64,000 nucleotides of DNA from Sinonovacula constricta (lineage: Eukaryota; Mollusca; Bivalvia; Cardiida; Solecurtidae): positions 32,884,700-32,948,699 of the forward strand of contig CM017561.1 of NCBI GenBank assembly GCA_007844125.1. Direction: 5' to 3'. Shown one piece after another: positions 13,901-24,657 of this stretch. The position numbers and the translations under genes are program-made. A model generated the notes under the pieces. The model searched no databases and was not told where the DNA came from. It was given only the letters and a program-made list of their open reading frames with translations. Numbering within the stretch: position 1 is the first letter of the stretch; every line of letters starts with the position of its first letter.

Positions 13901-16900
13901 TGCTTCATCTTAACACTTGCTTTATTCTAACACTTGCTTTATTCTAACACTTGCTTCATTCTAACACTTGTTTCATTCTAACACTTGCTTGCTTTATTCT
14001 AACACTTGCTTTATTCTAACACTTGCTTCATTCTAACACTTGCTTTGTTCTAACACTTGCTTGATTGTAAACATTGCCTCGTTCTAACACTTTCAAACAT
14101 TCATTCTAAACCTTATTTTGTTCTCTCACCGGCTTCCTTCTAGCCCTTGCATCATTCAAACACTTGCTTCATTCTAAACTTTGCTCCATCCCAACACTTG
14201 CTTCATTCTAAACTTTACTTTGTTCTAACACTTCATTGATTGTAAACATTGCCTCGTTCTAGCACTTACAAACATTTATTCTAACCCTTGCTTTGTTCTA
14301 ACACCTGCTTCATTCTAACTCTTGCTTCATCCCATCACCTGCTTTATTCTAACACTTGCTTCATCCCATCACCTGCTTTATTCTAACCCTTGCTTCATCC
14401 CATCACCTGCTTTATTCTTACCCTTGCTCCATCCCATAACCTGCTTTATTTTAACCCTTGCTTCATCCCATCACCTGCTTTATTCTAACCCTTGCTTCAT
14501 CCCATCACCTGCTTTATTCTAACCCTTACTTCATCCCATCACCTGCTTTATTCTAACCCTTGCTTCATCCCATCACATGCTTTATTCTAACCCTTGCTTC
14601 ATCCCATCACCTGCTTCATTCTAACCCTTGCTTCATTCCATCACCTGCTTTATTCTAACCCTTGCTTCATCCCATCACCTGCTTTATTCTTACCCTTGCT
14701 TCATCCCATCACCTGCTTTATTTTAACCCTTGCTTCATCCCATCACCTGCTTTATTCTAACCCTTTCTTCATCCCATCACCTGCTTTATTCTAACCCTTG
14801 CTTCATCCCATCACATGCTTTATTCTTACCCTTGCTTCATCCCATCACCTGCTTTATTCTAACCCTTGCTTCATCCCATCACATGCTTTATTCTAACCCT
14901 TGCTTCATCCCATCACCTGCTTTATTCTAACCCTTGCTTCATCTCATCACCTGCTTTATTCTAACCCTTGCTTCATCCCATCACCTGCTTTATTCTTACC
15001 CTTGCTTCATCCCATCACATGCTTTATTCTAACCCTTGCTCCATCCCAACACTTGCTTCCTTCTAAACTTTGCTCCATCCCAACACTTGCTTCATTCTAA
15101 ACTTTACTTTATTCTAACACCTGCTTCATTCTAACCCTTGCTTCATCCCATCACCTGCTTTATTCTTACCCTTGCTCCATCCCAACACTTTCTTTGCAAA
15201 CATCATATGAAAAGTGATTAAGATTTATTCTATAGACTTAACAGCACTGTTGTGGCTCCTGATCAGACAGCTTCCAGAGACAGTTGCCTGATCTAGATCT
15301 ATATTATTTTCCAAAGTCTGATCAAAATTAGATTATCATTCTAAAGCATATGTATGTTCATTACTAGATATGAATACATACTGGGAGAGTGGGCATATAG
15401 AAGGTAGTCTGGAATCCCACTCTATTGGTCCATCAGGCTGTGCCTGTACACCAGAAATGCACCCTTTAGGCTTGCTGCTGGTGATGATATGCCTGCAAGA
15501 AAACAGACATTGTAGAACCGTCATCACCTATGTGATCACCATTATAAACTTTTTTTAACACCATCATAATTATCATTATCATAACAACTCCTTAATAGAA
15601 ACAGCATATTCAATAACAGAATCATCATCATCATCATGGTCAGTAGAATTATTTCTATTGTTATTTTTATCTTCATCAAAGTCAACATACTTATTATCAT
15701 CATCATTACCACCACCATCACAAAATCATTTTATATCCATCATCATTTTATATCCATTACATCCACCTCCTGAACAACTGGAATGCAATCATTACTAGGG
15801 TTAAACATCACAATTACGAACCAAAGTTGATGAAACAGACTTTTAGCTGCTTACTCATACGATTGACTGCAGAATCATCATAAGTCTTTAGCAGCCATTT
15901 AACATGTTGTTTCCATAGTTCTGGGTAATATGTTGCCTCATATCAGTCCATCCACCTCTGTCAAGTCTCTGTATACAACAAGTGTAGCAATCAGGCAACC
16001 TTGTCTTGAGGTCTCTTGACATCCTCAGTCATGTGGTCCATTCACTTTACATGTCATCCAGATCTTCATCTAGTTTGAGTATGACATTCTAATAACATGA
16101 CTAAGCCATCATAATCTCCTCCATCTCATTACACAGGGAAGATTGGCAAATTCAGTCGGATTTGTCAGTTCAGCATATGAAGTATGCTTCAAATCTAGTC
16201 AGATTTCTCAATTCAGCCTCTGTATCATATAGAAGACTGCTCCTGATGCATGAATGGTAAAAATTCTCCCTTATGACTAAAGTTGGTGCTTTTGATTTGA
16301 GAAAAGCTGATAACTCATGAAACTATGTGCAGCCATTGTGGATTCTTGTGCTGGCTGCCATATATTCACCCTCACTGCAGTCCAGTATATCTCCCAGGTA
16401 GCAAGATTTGTATATTAACTCATATTTCTTCCATTGAATGGTGCGTGTTGTGGGAGGTTGTCTGTTGCATCTATGCACCTGAAAGAACTATCTGCAGAGT
16501 AGAGGCTGCCCTTTAAGCCTTCTTTCATGAAACCAACACCAAGAGCGCTTGATGGAGCTGTCACCCCACTCCCTTTCCATATTCAGCACTGGAGTACATG
16601 TATTGTCCAGGCTCAGAAAGTGCATCTTTTACAGAAAAGAATGCCAGGTTCTGGGAATGGCCTTAAGTTCTTTGCTATCTAGGGTTCTCCACTGTTTTAT
16701 AGTATTAGCTATGGACACTTCTTTACTGCCTGCTCAGGTCATCAGCGTACAACACTTCCAGGGGAAGATCAGGTTTACCTAACCTTGTTACAATGTTCAA
16801 CTGTGGCAAACTGCAGCATTGAATATAATGATAGAATACAGACATTAAAACTATGCCAAATTCTTAACTTAAGCTTTACAGAACTAACTTTAGTCTTGCA

Positions 16901-19900
16901 TTAATCATTAGTCTTGCATAACCTCTCATGAAAGAAATTTTCCCGAAACTAAAAAGTATTGCTCAAGCTTCCTATTTTTTAATATTATTCAAATCCATTG
17001 TTTCTAGTACTAATAAAATTATCAGAGAACACCTTTTCACTTACAGTGGTTTTGATCTGAATTTGTGGAAGCAGTCTGCAATTTTTATGGCATCAAGCAA
17101 CAGCATAAGAGCATATTGGATTTGTGTTAAGGCTGTTATCACTGAACAACACAAATACAAAATGTAGCAATCCTTGAAAAAAATTGTTCAATATGCTCAT
17201 GCCAGATATAGCTGCAATAATTGTGTGACTCTTGTTCTGAAGGGTCTTTCCATTCTTTATCATGCTGAAGTGAAATTGATAGATTATGACAAAAGATGTG
17301 CAATCTATTTTCATAATGCTAACTTGAAGTAGTACATGAAAAATAGTAAAAATATAGATGCCTAGACACTGTAGGGGTGGTAAGCATAAATATACAACCG
17401 TTTTTTCATAATTTCATGGATTTTCTTTCGTTTTGTATCTGTATATGCTACTTTGAAGACAATCTCAACTTATTTGTACAAAAGTAAAGCTAAAACAATG
17501 TAAAATTTTGAAAATGTAAAATAAAAGCACTCCTTTGCTCATGAATGGACTAATTCATTCAGATGAACGTATCATTTCATTAAAATTGTGCAGTTACACC
17601 ATGCAAAAATTATGTGTCTGTTTTCTGGTGATAATTATTCTGTTTGCTCCTTTATTTGATTCTTACTTATGGATCCTTGTAAGTAGAAAATGCATTTGGT
17701 CTTTCTGAAAAATGGTTATTTCATCCTTACATACAATTGTTAAATCCTTCCAAAATTGTGGCATTTATAATGGAGTAAAGAAGAAACTTATTCAGTGTTG
17801 TGTAACCTTGTCTGTTAAAATGTGATATGCAACTAGGCTTGTCAAGAATCATTTTGCTCTTAGACAATAGATCTGTAGTGTATTTAATCTAAATTGTTAT
17901 ATAATCGCAAGATAGCAATTGTTTCAAAGGCAATGAAACAAAAAATTTTTTGTTTTTGTTTTGGAGATACATTGCAGTCACTAGTTATAATCATTATAGC
18001 AACATCCAGCTGTTTTGGTGGAGGAAGACCCCAGACAAATGTCTGGTTAGAATCACCGGTGAACCGCAGGTCAGGTGGAAGACCTTCCCACATAAAGTCC
18101 TTCACCCGAATGGGACTCGAACCCATGCTGTGAAAGGCAAAGCAGTCGACGAAGTTATAAATCAGTGACTCTACCACTATGCCAAGGGCGCGCTATTAAG
18201 TTTGCGACATTAAACAATACTAAAATTCTTTGAAAGGGAACTACATCATTAAATGGATATATGATTAAATATATAGATATATGTTGTTGACACTTTGGTA
18301 AATTTCAAGTTGTCAATGTATAAAGAGCAAAGACAAAGGACAGCCTAACTGAGAAAACAACTATGTAGCCACAAGTTCAGGTTAGGTCAACATTTTAACC
18401 CTGTTGCATCAGTTGAAAGACCAACAATGTTGTTTCCATATCTTTCATACCACTTCCTGAAAGTGACTAAAATAAAGTTGATAATTGAGTCAGCATCCTT
18501 TCTTATTTACAGCACTATAATCTGTTTATTAAATGTTATGGAAATCAATGTGTGTCTAACTTCATCTTAATTTAAACAATCAATTAACAATTCAATTGTG
18601 AATATTTATTGATTAATGTTAACTGAATATGAATGAATATGAAAGCAAAAGCCAGAATCCTAAAGTATGCAGACATACTCTAATACAGTTACTATAAAGT
18701 GATACAGTCTAGAAAAATACATTGGATCATTAAAGTTATTCTATTTGCAAGACTTTTAAAAAGCATATTTTTAATATTAAACAAAATAAACAGTACATTT
18801 TAACTCATTGTACTGAACAGTTTAAGTCTGCTTTAGCAGTCTATATAATATCCTCTTCAGATTTCAACAGCTGCTAAAGAAGCTGTATTTGATAATGCCA
18901 CTTTCACCCTTAGGCCTTTGATTTTTCTTTATAAGATGTGGAGAAGTAGAATACACATTTTACATCTTGGAGGAAAGATGTTCGCATTTTAGATTTTGAA
19001 AAAATGACTGAATTTGACAATGAATAATCCCACATATAGTTTTCATCCACTGGCTTCCAGGCTTAACTTTTTGTTTTGTTTGTTTGCATTGCAGCGACCA
19101 GTTATGATCATTATAGCAAGGTCCAACATTGTGGTGGAGAAAGACCCCAGACAAATGTCAGGGTAGAACCTCCAGCGCTCTGCAAATCAGCTGGGAGACC
19201 TCCATCCTTGTCTGGGAAAATAGGTAAAATTATTCCTCATGGGGAAGACTCATGTATTTAGCTACAACTTTACTGGGGAAAAAAGCTTTGCCATTCTGGA
19301 ATCTTTGCTTTCACATTATGATGATTGTAGATGACAGAATTTAAAGCTAAGAAAAAATCTAACTTCACTTACTCTTGGTGTACTTACAATTAAAAATGGT
19401 TGAAGAAAAATTATCTGAAAAGTTATTTTTACACTTACATAGTCTTTGCATTCTTGCGGCCACCGAATGGCTGAAAGGGCAGTTGTCCTGTTGCTACATG
19501 ATATAGAGTGACGGCCAAGCTCCAGATGTCAACAGCAGATGTAAATTCCTGGTGACCAGGCTGCTTCAGCACAGCCTGTCGATACATCTCGGGGTGCTAG
19601 CAAGGGAAGATGATTAAATTTCATGTTTCTCTTTTTTACATACATTCCAGCAAGGTAATTATGTTCATTAAAACATCTAGCTTTCATTGGTTAAGAAAGA
19701 GCCATAACAAATGCTTGGCTAGAACCACTGACACACTGGAGTTTTTTTACCCAGACTGCAATATTAAGGCTTAGCACGTAATTGAGATGTTTTTTGAAGC
19801 TTGATTTGTTGAAAAAATTTAGAATCGTTTTCATTGGCCCTTTAACTTTACTCCAACAATATGGCATTTATTCAGAGCAATTGATTGTAATAGGGAAAAT

Positions 19901-22900
19901 GACATACAGCTAAAAAAGTCAATTAAGTCCCGATTAGAGTTTCAGCTTTTAAATAGTTGAAAGCTTTTATGTTATCACTTTAAAAATACATTATAACTTG
20001 CAATTATTTTACTTTAAGCAGATTTATTATGACAACACTACAAAATCTATCTATCTATGATATCCAGTCAAATCATTGTGACCAATTGGCAAGCTAGTGC
20101 TTGAAGAATTTTCACAAGCAAACTGTGATCCAGGAAAGCTATCTAGCATCAATAGATTTTGCTATCTTAGAGACTGAGGATTTAACTGCAAACACAGCAC
20201 AGGATAAAATAAGCCATCAAATAGTACCAGGTATTCCTCTGTGCCATATATGGACATAAAGGTTTCATCTTCCTGAAGCTCACGGGCAGCCCCAAAATCT
20301 GTCAGCTTGTATATGGACCTGCAAATGTACATTTTTGTCCTCACTTTGCTTGATGAGCATAAATTGAAAAAGCAAATAGTGCTGGCAGCTGTCTGACTTG
20401 GATCCACACTATTCGCAGCTCAGTCTTTATAGATACATTGTAGTTTCCATGTGATGGCAAAGGCAATGATAAGACAGTTTAAGGCAGCCATTTTTGAAGG
20501 CAGAAGCTAATGCAGGCCAAAATCTGGACATATGTGCTGTATTAAACTCGCAACTGTGTTTTTATTTTTCAGTCTATTGTACTAAATTTTTATATAAAAT
20601 TTAATGGCTTTTATAAAGTATTTTAAATATCAAAACTATAAATTTGATAGTTTGAAAGGTAAAAAAAATACAACAAAAAAAGATACCCTGTTCATTTTGT
20701 TTAACGATGAGCCAATAATTTTATTTATTTCTGTGTATTGAGTCTTTGTGCATTTATCAATTTAAAAAATTTTGTTCTTTATTTGAAAATCCCTTGAAGT
20801 TGCAATCAAAGATGGCTGCCAATATAAGGGATCTTCATTGATGTGAAAACTATCTATAAGCAATTATCTTTGCATGTAGCAATTAGAAAATAACTAAGAA
20901 TTGTGTATGGGTCAATAACGTAGCAGGCTAATGGTTAAATTGACCAACAGATAGTTTCATGGTAGTTATGCTCTCCTTAAGTTATATCTGGCAGTTTGCC
21001 TATATTTAATATATGTAACAATATCTGACCTCTGTATGAGGTATCTGTGCATAATTTCTGTAAAAAAAAATCATACTTTAGTCTATGCTTTGACGATTTT
21101 CAACAATATCTCAATTTAAGGCAGTAAAACCCGTTAATCAACACTTAAAATGTTCATTCTTTTCAAATCTATAAATAAGAGTGATTGGGTTTCCTGCTAA
21201 AAATAGACATCAACATCACAGAGGATGAAGTGGATGAAGTAAAACATAAGTGGTCACATGTTTTTTTTAGTTTAAATACAACCAACTGTGCAGCATGGCT
21301 CAGATAGGAAACAAATGTTTGTAATGACTATTGAGGCATAATGGTTCACTTTTTAAGCTGGTGTAGGACAACAATTAATAGCATTTTGCGATATCTGTTC
21401 AGGTAACAATGGTTTATTAAGATGTTTAAAGAAAATATTTTTGGGCTAAACTGTTGACTACCACCTTTAAGTTGCCCTGTTAGCTTAAAGCATTGTGGAC
21501 TTCCTCAAACTATTGTCTTTAAAGATCTACCACCCCTGTCCTGGAACGATCTAGTGAAATGGAACCATGAGACACTTGAAATGGACTGTACCAACCCACT
21601 GGGCTGCATGGCTTAAAGGGAAATTTCACTGTCAATTCTGAATTAGTAAGACCAGCCTTACCATTGTCAAAGGAATATCTGAATGCATGGGTAATCAAAA
21701 TGGCGTGCTTCATTACTCAGAATGTGCTGCCGCCATGTTACAAGCATGCAATCAAGAAATATCAAAGCATCAAGATTAATAATAGGTGACAAAACATACC
21801 CAGTCACATCATCCTAACTCAAGATCAGTCACTCTTGAATGATTTATAATATATATGAAAATATATTATACATATACTGCTAGCAAGGATGTGTGTAGCA
21901 GTCCCTTTAAGTACAAACTATACTATAGTATCTTAAAAACAAATACCTTCCATCTTCGCCAATCTGTCGCATGATATTCCCGGGTTTTATGTCCCGATGA
22001 ATATAGCCCATGTTGCGTAAGTACTGCATCCCACTGGCTGAAACAGACATAGATATAATAAGTTAAAATGAGTCTACTTGAAGATATTGGAGCTTTCTTT
22101 AGGCAGCATCCTACATCAACAACTATAACTACAATAAGATCAATATTTACTAAATTATCATTTGTTTGTAAGATATATCATCCACAACAATCTTTAAGTT
22201 ATCAGATAGATTTAACTGAATTTAAGCCAGTTTAATTCATAGAGTAGTTTGAAAGAATACAATTGTAAAAAACAGATACAAAATATGTCCCGGCAGAGAA
22301 TTGCATGTTGTTCTATTGTTATACATGTGTTTACAGAGCTATCACATTTAACTGTAATTACCAATATGGGCCAGGAATAATAGGAACTCAGATTCCCCCA
22401 GGCCGTGGGAATATTCTGGCTGTTCTAACATGTGGTGTAGACTCCCACCTGAGCAGTACTCCATCACAATAACATCACCTAGACTGGTCGCCTAGAAGGG
22501 TTTTAGAGTAAATCATTTTTTCAGTAAGCTTGTAATATGGTCAGTAACCCATAATATTATTATTATTGTCAGTTAACTGTACATTGAAATGGGCTAATAG
22601 ACCTGCTTTGCAGAAAGTAGTGTAGATTCTGATCAGACAGCTCCCGGCAAGAATGTGTTTAGCATAAAAAGTTGTTAAGAGGACTAACTTGAAATGGACA
22701 GGCAAGAAATAACTGATTAACAAGAGCAACAACTTGTTGAGAATTTAATATGCATGATTCCTAATTTTCAGAATGAAAGAAATGAATAAGTTATCTCCCT
22801 TATAGGTAGGTATTTTCATATACTCTGAATCATTTGCCTTATGCTATTTTTAATTTGCTTTCTTTTCTCATTCAAAAAGAACAAATTTTATGTGCATTTT

Positions 22901-24657
22901 GCAACATTTAAAACAGATCAAACAATGTTATTTTCAAAATACCCATTCACAAGAGAAGCTACAAACTGTAATTTGAATAGTCAGATTAGTTTCCCTTTAT
23001 AAACGAAAAAAGTGGGAACCAAACATGATCTTCATGAGGTGAAGTTCTGAAGAATATCAGCATTTATTCATTTTAACACAAAAACCTTAACCCATACACA
23101 GAATATATGAAGTAAATGATAAACATTCAAATGATTATTACTAAATGCAGAGAAGTTAAACACTTTCTAGCCAATCTACTAAACATCCACTTTTACAGAA
23201 AACAAAATGAAGAAAACACAACCATGTACTACCTCAGATTCTAGGGCCAGTAACATGACGATGTTTGGATGTTTCAGCCGTCTAAGTGACTCAATCTCCC
23301 TGTATCGTGACTGGTGACGCAAGGTTCGCTCGTTGAACACCTTTACCGCACACCTGTCACCACTTACCTGTTAAGTTTTAAACCAAAACCTTTAAAATTA
23401 AATTATTCTCTTTTTTATATGACAAAGATTCTGTTATTTTTCACTAATTGCATTATTTTGTCCTAAAAAAATATGTACCAACATGGCCATGATGACCCTT
23501 AATAGCTCACCTGAAGACACAGGCTTTTAGTAGGCACTAAAGGCAAACATTCTGGCCAAGTTTACTTACTTATTTGGACTTAATTACCCTCGCCCTTAAT
23601 TATGAATTATTTGGCGAGCATTAGTTTCAAGTAAATTAAATATAAATATCACAGAAGATTACTAACGGTATGAGGGTTGCTCTTAGCTGTGTTGTTTAAG
23701 AGTGTAAATATCATTAAAAATTCATGATGATTATTTAAAAATGTAGGTTAGCTTAGAGCCAATTCCTATCGAACATGAGGTGTGATGATGACATAATGAG
23801 TCTGTATGATCATTATCTATGAGGTGATAAAAATTTAAAAGTTTTCTATGGATGAATTAATAGATTACGTGGCTTAGGTTTGTACTTAAGGTACACAATG
23901 GATGTAAAAATATGTACATTACATATAATACATGTACAGTATGTGTGCAGGGTGCAGTTACAATTTCAATTTCTCTATACAAGACCACCGATCCCTTAAC
24001 AATTAGTAGTTAAGAGTATCGCCTACTAGGTAACTTAGTTAAAAGTTATCCGGTACCTCTTCGGGTTAGTGTTTTGGTGTGGCCAAGTTTAGTAAAGATT
24101 GGGTCATAAATGTGGCCTCTAGCATGTTTACAAGGGTTTAAGATTTGACCAAGTAACCTAATTTTTGACCCCACATGACCCAGTAATGAGCTCCTCAAAG
24201 ATTTCATGCAGGCATTCATGAGGAATAGGCAATAAATGTGGTCTCTAGCATGTTCACTAGGTTTTATAACCAAGTTTGGTGCAGAGTAGATGAAAACTGT
24301 GGCCTTTAGTGTGTTCACTAGGTTTTATAACCAAGTTTGGTGCAGAGTAATGAAAACTGTGGCCTTTAGTGTGTTCACAAGGACAATGTTGACGCTGCAT
24401 GACACATGATACACAATGTACCAAGGAGTATCACAAAAGTGGAACATGCTATAAAAAATATAAAATATAATGTTTATTTAAATGTATAATTCATTTTGTA
24501 CATTTCTTAATGAAACAGTCACCTTATGCCTGGCATAGTAGACCAGTGCTGTAGCACCTCTGCCCAGGATATCAGCAGTGTTCCAGATGTAGTTGTCTGT
24601 CTGCTGCAGGTTACCAGACTTGGATGCAGACTTGTCCAAAGTACCAACGGGAAACAT
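1830..24657 (-). CDS. TBK1: TBK1/IKK-epsilon-like serine/threonine kinase, 12 exons, 3' end missing
   Basis: IKK-related kinase that in animals phosphorylates IRF-type factors and autophagy receptors downstream of cytosolic nucleic-acid sensing. Twelve exons encode 579 residues in one closed reading phase. The glycine loop is GRGATALVY (about 32-40), the ATP lysine K54 is in CAVKVF, the catalytic loop is HRDIKPGN with D149, DFG starts at D171, and the activation-loop serine S186 lies in [10 protein letters not shown], 15 residues after the DFG Asp as in human S172. A ubiquitin-like domain follows (about 330-410), then helical scaffold to the end. All key catalytic residues are present, so the kinase should be active. 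The start is the ATG at 24657 directly after an acceptor, which puts the 5' UTR in upstream exons. The C-terminal adaptor-binding coiled coil and the stop are outside the window. Several introns carry private minisatellites. Orthology to TBK1 rather than IKBKE cannot be separated by eye. Confidence 0.93.
2089..2341 (-). CDS. TBK1: TBK1 exon 11 (scaffold/coiled coil)
   Basis: Acceptor tttttag, donor CAAAAG|gtaacc, 253 bp restoring phase 0. Encodes a long amphipathic helix ([20 protein letters not shown] ... [20 protein letters not shown]), as expected for the scaffold dimerisation domain. It is separated from exon 10 by an 8.6-kb intron, nearly all of it minisatellite. Confidence 0.8.
2342..3197. 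other. TBK1: TBK1 intron 11-10, unique part
   Basis: AT-rich intron sequence between exon 11 and the start of the 53-bp array. It has short open stretches but no conserved protein or repeat that I can identify. Confidence 0.6.
3198..10905. repeat. Giant 53-bp minisatellite in TBK1 intron 10-11, about 145 units
   Basis: Head-to-tail copies of a 53-bp unit containing ATGAGATAGTGAGAACCATT, then TTGGTACCTGTAG, then ACCATATGTAACACAAT. Variable positions (gaccat/ggccat/ggacat, aacac/aacat/ttacac, gttgg/gctgg/gttgt, tgag/gcag-like cag) form recognisable unit types in blocks. The period is not a multiple of 3. On the gene strand each unit reads ..TCTACAG|GTACC.., like the donor of exon 10 at the array edge. 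Confidence 0.97.
10898..11048 (-). CDS. TBK1: TBK1 exon 10 (scaffold helix); its donor borders the 53-bp array
   Basis: Acceptor ttcttttag, donor TCCTACAG|gtaccag, 151 bp. Encodes [40 protein letters not shown] and LMSAEMSY, matching the human segment with DLDGDASMAKAITG. The donor hexamer gtacca is weak. The giant minisatellite starts right at it, and the array unit repeats the CTACAG|GTACC junction. Confidence 0.83.
11300..11378. repeat. Small palindromic dispersed element, copy 1
   Basis: Left arm GTGTAGATCAAGATCAG at 11324-11340 and right arm around CTGATTGGGATCT (11361-11373), with AGCTGTCTGAT and the leader TTAGGCAAACAG shared with the copy at 52.6 kb. The arms are approximate reverse complements and could fold into a hairpin. 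Confidence 0.55.
11475..11755. repeat. 51-bp tandem repeat, about 5.5 units
   Basis: Anchors ATCAAAC/ATCAAAT occur at 11483, 11533, 11584, 11636, 11687 and 11738, a spacing of 50-52 bp. Two sub-types alternate (CAAACCTTAATCTTGG..TTTTAAG against CAAATGTTAATCTTGG..TTATGAC), so the later copies form a 102-bp dimer. It lies in the intron between TBK1 exons 9 and 10. Confidence 0.85.
11986..12191 (-). CDS. TBK1: TBK1 exon 9 (ubiquitin-like domain)
   Basis: Acceptor tttctccag, donor TTTTGT|gtatgt, 206 bp leaving phase 1. Encodes [40 protein letters not shown] and [18 protein letters not shown], equivalent to the human ubiquitin-like domain and its exit into the scaffold helices. Confidence 0.85.
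12192..12928. other. TBK1: TBK1 intron 8-9
   Basis: AT-rich intron sequence with no repeat array or coding signal that I can see. Confidence 0.6.
12929..13108 (-). CDS. TBK1: TBK1 exon 8 (end of kinase, start of ubiquitin-like domain)
   Basis: Acceptor tcactag, donor GATAA|gtatgt, 180 bp. Encodes [20 protein letters not shown] and [11 protein letters not shown], the last kinase helices, then [15 protein letters not shown], the first strand of the ubiquitin-like domain. It aligns with human TBK1 without gaps across the junctions. Confidence 0.87.
13862..15190. repeat. 17-bp minisatellite that turns into a 34-bp dimer array
   Basis: The left part (to about 14300) is built of 17-bp monomers such as CACTTGCTTTATTCTAA with many variants. 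From about 14300 the unit is a 34-bp dimer of CTTGCTTCATCCCATCA plus CCTGCTTTATTCTAACC, much more homogeneous. It fills most of the TBK1 intron between exons 7 and 8 (13109-15381). Apparent plus-strand peptides containing [13 protein letters not shown] are translations of this array, not genes. Confidence 0.95.
15253..15302. repeat. Small palindromic dispersed element, diverged copy 2
   Basis: Contains CTCCTGATCAGACAGCTTCC and, inverted, GCCTGATCTAGATCTAT; same family as the copies at 11.3, 22.6 and 52.6 kb. Confidence 0.45.
15382..15492 (-). CDS. TBK1: TBK1 exon 7
   Basis: Acceptor ttcttgcag, donor TCCCA|gtatgt, 111 bp. Encodes [20 protein letters not shown] and [15 protein letters not shown], matching human IITGKPSGAISGVQ and GPIDW. 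The intron before it (15493-19438) holds a LINE fragment and two SINE insertions. Confidence 0.9.
15885..16790 (-). mobile_element. Degenerate non-LTR retrotransposon (LINE), ORF2 C-terminal fragment
   Basis: Read on the minus strand from 16790 this gives VLYADDLS, the reverse-transcriptase YADD active-site motif. It is followed in shifting frames by [18 protein letters not shown] (the usual CxxC-KGVG-x-SI-xCxxC-W-H cysteine block that ends some invertebrate LINE ORF2 proteins), then [10 protein letters not shown] and ASTRIHNG, then a diverged tail. The order matches the end of such an ORF2. Several frameshifts and stops are present, so it is long dead. It lies antisense-free, in the same orientation as TBK1, inside the intron between exons 6 and 7. 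The exact family is not determined. Confidence 0.6.
16791..17937. other. TBK1: TBK1 intron 6-7, unique part
   Basis: AT-rich sequence between the LINE fragment and the SINE. No array, conserved ORF or RNA gene is seen. Confidence 0.55.
17938..18194 (-). mobile_element. tRNA-derived SINE, near full length
   Basis: On the minus strand the element starts with a tRNA-like head: box A-like TGGCATAGTGGTAGAGTC and box B GGTTCGAGTCC. It continues through a body with GTGGGAAGGTCTTCCACC and GATGTTGCTATAATGATTAT, and ends in a CAAAA-rich tail near 17940. The internal pol III promoter boxes are well preserved. Truncated relatives of the body occur at 19.1 and 43.5 kb. Confidence 0.8.
18195..19064. other. 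TBK1: TBK1 intron 6-7, unique part
   Basis: AT-rich intron sequence between two SINE copies; nothing recognised. Confidence 0.5.
19065..19215 (-). mobile_element. 5'-truncated SINE copy of the same family
   Basis: Shares the 3' body with the 17.9-kb element (AGACCCCAGACAAATGTC, GATCATTATAGCAA on the plus strand) and an A/C-rich tail on the minus strand at 19065-19080. The tRNA-like head is absent, as expected for incomplete reverse transcription. Confidence 0.65.
19439..19596 (-). CDS. TBK1: TBK1 exon 6 (kinase C-lobe)
   Basis: Acceptor cttgctag, donor ACTAT|gtaagtg, 158 bp leaving phase 2. Encodes [31 protein letters not shown] (helix F aspartate and helix G region) and [11 protein letters not shown]. 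Confidence 0.92.
20228..20318 (-). CDS. TBK1: TBK1 exon 5 (DFG and activation loop)
   Basis: Acceptor atttgcag, donor CTG|gtacta, 91 bp, back to phase 0. Encodes [18 protein letters not shown] and SIYGTEEYL, with the phosphorylatable serine in the family position. This is the most conserved exon of the gene. Confidence 0.95.
20366..20415. repeat. Small palindromic dispersed element, half copy 3
   Basis: Contains GCTGGCAGCTGTCTGACTTG followed by GATCCACACT, the right half of the family; the left arm is lost. Confidence 0.45.
20426..21946. other. TBK1: TBK1 intron 4-5
   Basis: AT-rich sequence, including a moderately GC-richer stretch at about 21500-21720 that might be an old repeat. No conserved coding signal. 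Confidence 0.5.
21947..22037 (-). CDS. TBK1: TBK1 exon 4 (catalytic loop)
   Basis: Acceptor gtttcag, donor GGAAG|gtattt, 91 bp. Encodes [20 protein letters not shown]; the catalytic base D149 and the Asn of the loop are intact. Confidence 0.93.
22362..22491 (-). CDS. TBK1: TBK1 exon 3 (hinge)
   Basis: Acceptor cccttctag, donor ATTG|gtaatt, 130 bp, leaving phase 1. It encodes the hinge [16 protein letters not shown] and the helix-D to helix-E region [11 protein letters not shown], close to the human IMEFCPCGSL and LPESEFL segments. Confidence 0.9.
22619..22660. repeat. Small palindromic dispersed element, partial copy 4
   Basis: GTGTAGATTCTGATCAGACA followed by GCTCCCGGCAAGAATG; left arm and loop of the family. 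Confidence 0.45.
23233..23367 (-). CDS. TBK1: TBK1 exon 2 (ATP-binding lysine, helix C)
   Basis: Acceptor cttaacag, donor GAG|gtagta, 45 codons in phase 0. Contains CAVKVF with the VAIK-type lysine (K54) and the helix-C segment [15 protein letters not shown], whose Glu should pair with that lysine. Confidence 0.9.
23490..24450 (+). repeat. Dispersed element with GCTCACCTG end, copy 1
   Basis: Begins CCATGATGACCCTTAATAGC then TCACCTGAAGACACAGGCTT, as does the element at 61.4 kb. It contains two to three internal copies of a segment with AAATGTGGCCTCTAGCATGT and GTTTTATAACCAAGTTTGGT, near-identical at 24240-24380. It lies in the TBK1 intron between exons 1 and 2. It encodes no protein that I recognise. 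Confidence 0.6.
24523..24657 (-). CDS. TBK1: TBK1 exon 1 (start codon, glycine-rich loop)
   Basis: The ATG follows a tgtctgcag acceptor directly; the exon ends RHK|gtgact, phase 0, 45 codons. It encodes a variable N-terminus, then [20 protein letters not shown], the kinase N-lobe with the nucleotide loop. The N-terminus is about 14 residues longer than in human TBK1. Confidence 0.88.

Noticed and set aside
14322..15100. Several 66-residue plus-strand frames
   Set aside because: Translation of the 34-bp dimer array.
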